A stretch of 30,830 nucleotides of DNA from WHTB01 sp050699035. Lineage in GTDB: Bacteria > Actinomycetota > Actinomycetes > Propionibacteriales > Nocardioidaceae. Location of the stretch: NCBI GenBank assembly GCA_050699035.1, contig JBOHDE010000016.1:1-30830 (forward strand), read 5' to 3'. How positions within the stretch are numbered: the first letter of the stretch is position 1; every line of letters begins with the position of its first letter. Shown here piece by piece: positions 30,823-30,830 of this stretch. A program made the translations under genes and the position numbers. The notes under the pieces were generated by a model. It made no database searches, was not told where the DNA came from, and saw nothing but the letters and a program-made list of their open reading frames with translations.

Positions 30823-30830
30823 GGTGTGGC

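Noticed and set aside
1..30830. CRISPR arrays, transposase genes and rRNA genes
   Set aside because: No regularly spaced repeat arrays, no transposase-like protein and no rRNA-like sequence were found in the window.

Overview
The window is very GC-rich, gene-dense DNA with many GTG/TTG starts and 4-bp ATGA/GTGA overlaps. It carries a SigL/RslA-type sigma/anti-sigma pair, a MobF relaxase remnant and actinobacterial-style ABC importers. This fits a high-GC actinobacterium; a relative of Nocardioides/Kribbella (Propionibacteriales) is my inference, not proven by the sequence.

Region 1 (1-9847) looks like one biosynthetic/cell-envelope neighbourhood. Leftward: a class I methyltransferase cut by the window edge. 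Rightward: a CDP-alcohol phosphatidyltransferase, a second methyltransferase and a small membrane protein. Leftward: a membrane-anchored sulfatase/LtaS-like hydrolase overlapping or abutting a SigL-like ECF sigma factor and its zinc anti-sigma factor. Rightward: a tight operon of an MDR dehydrogenase, a degenerate 6-pyruvoyl-tetrahydropterin-synthase (PTPS) homologue, a GT4 glycosyltransferase, an LPG-synthase-TM-like membrane protein and a RibD-type reductase. PTPS and RibD folds beside a glycosyltransferase, membrane proteins and methyltransferases suggest an uncharacterised pathway to a glycosylated pterin/pyrimidine-like or lipid-linked product. This is the best candidate for an undescribed system here.

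Region 2 (about 9956-19030) is a genomic island next to tRNA-Phe. An imperfect direct repeat of about 137 bp (3' part of tRNA-Phe, its terminator hairpin and flanking DNA) lies at both ends; the intact tRNA is at the right end. The cargo is a DeoR regulator and a leftward sugar operon (binding lipoprotein, two permeases, Gfo/Idh/MocA oxidoreductase, SIS-domain protein) with no ATPase. Phased CGCRCAA repeats lie upstream of the binding protein. The right part is decayed: gene debris, an RsbW-like ATP-binding protein, and a MobF relaxase broken by frameshifts and deletions. No integrase remains.

Region 3 (19063-30023) starts with two small unknown genes divergent from an XRE regulator, with palindromes between them. 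Then comes a probable peptidoglycan-recycling locus: a MurR/RpiR regulator preceded by two strong palindromes, a complete five-gene Dpp/Opp-type importer, and a divergent pair of serine hydrolase and anhydro-MurNAc kinase (AnmK). A coherent reading is muropeptide import, peptide trimming and anhydro-MurNAc phosphorylation under RpiR control.

Region 4 (30024-30830) holds two strong hairpins, tRNA-Asp and tRNA-Glu on the minus strand, and a small HExxH metallopeptidase-like gene.
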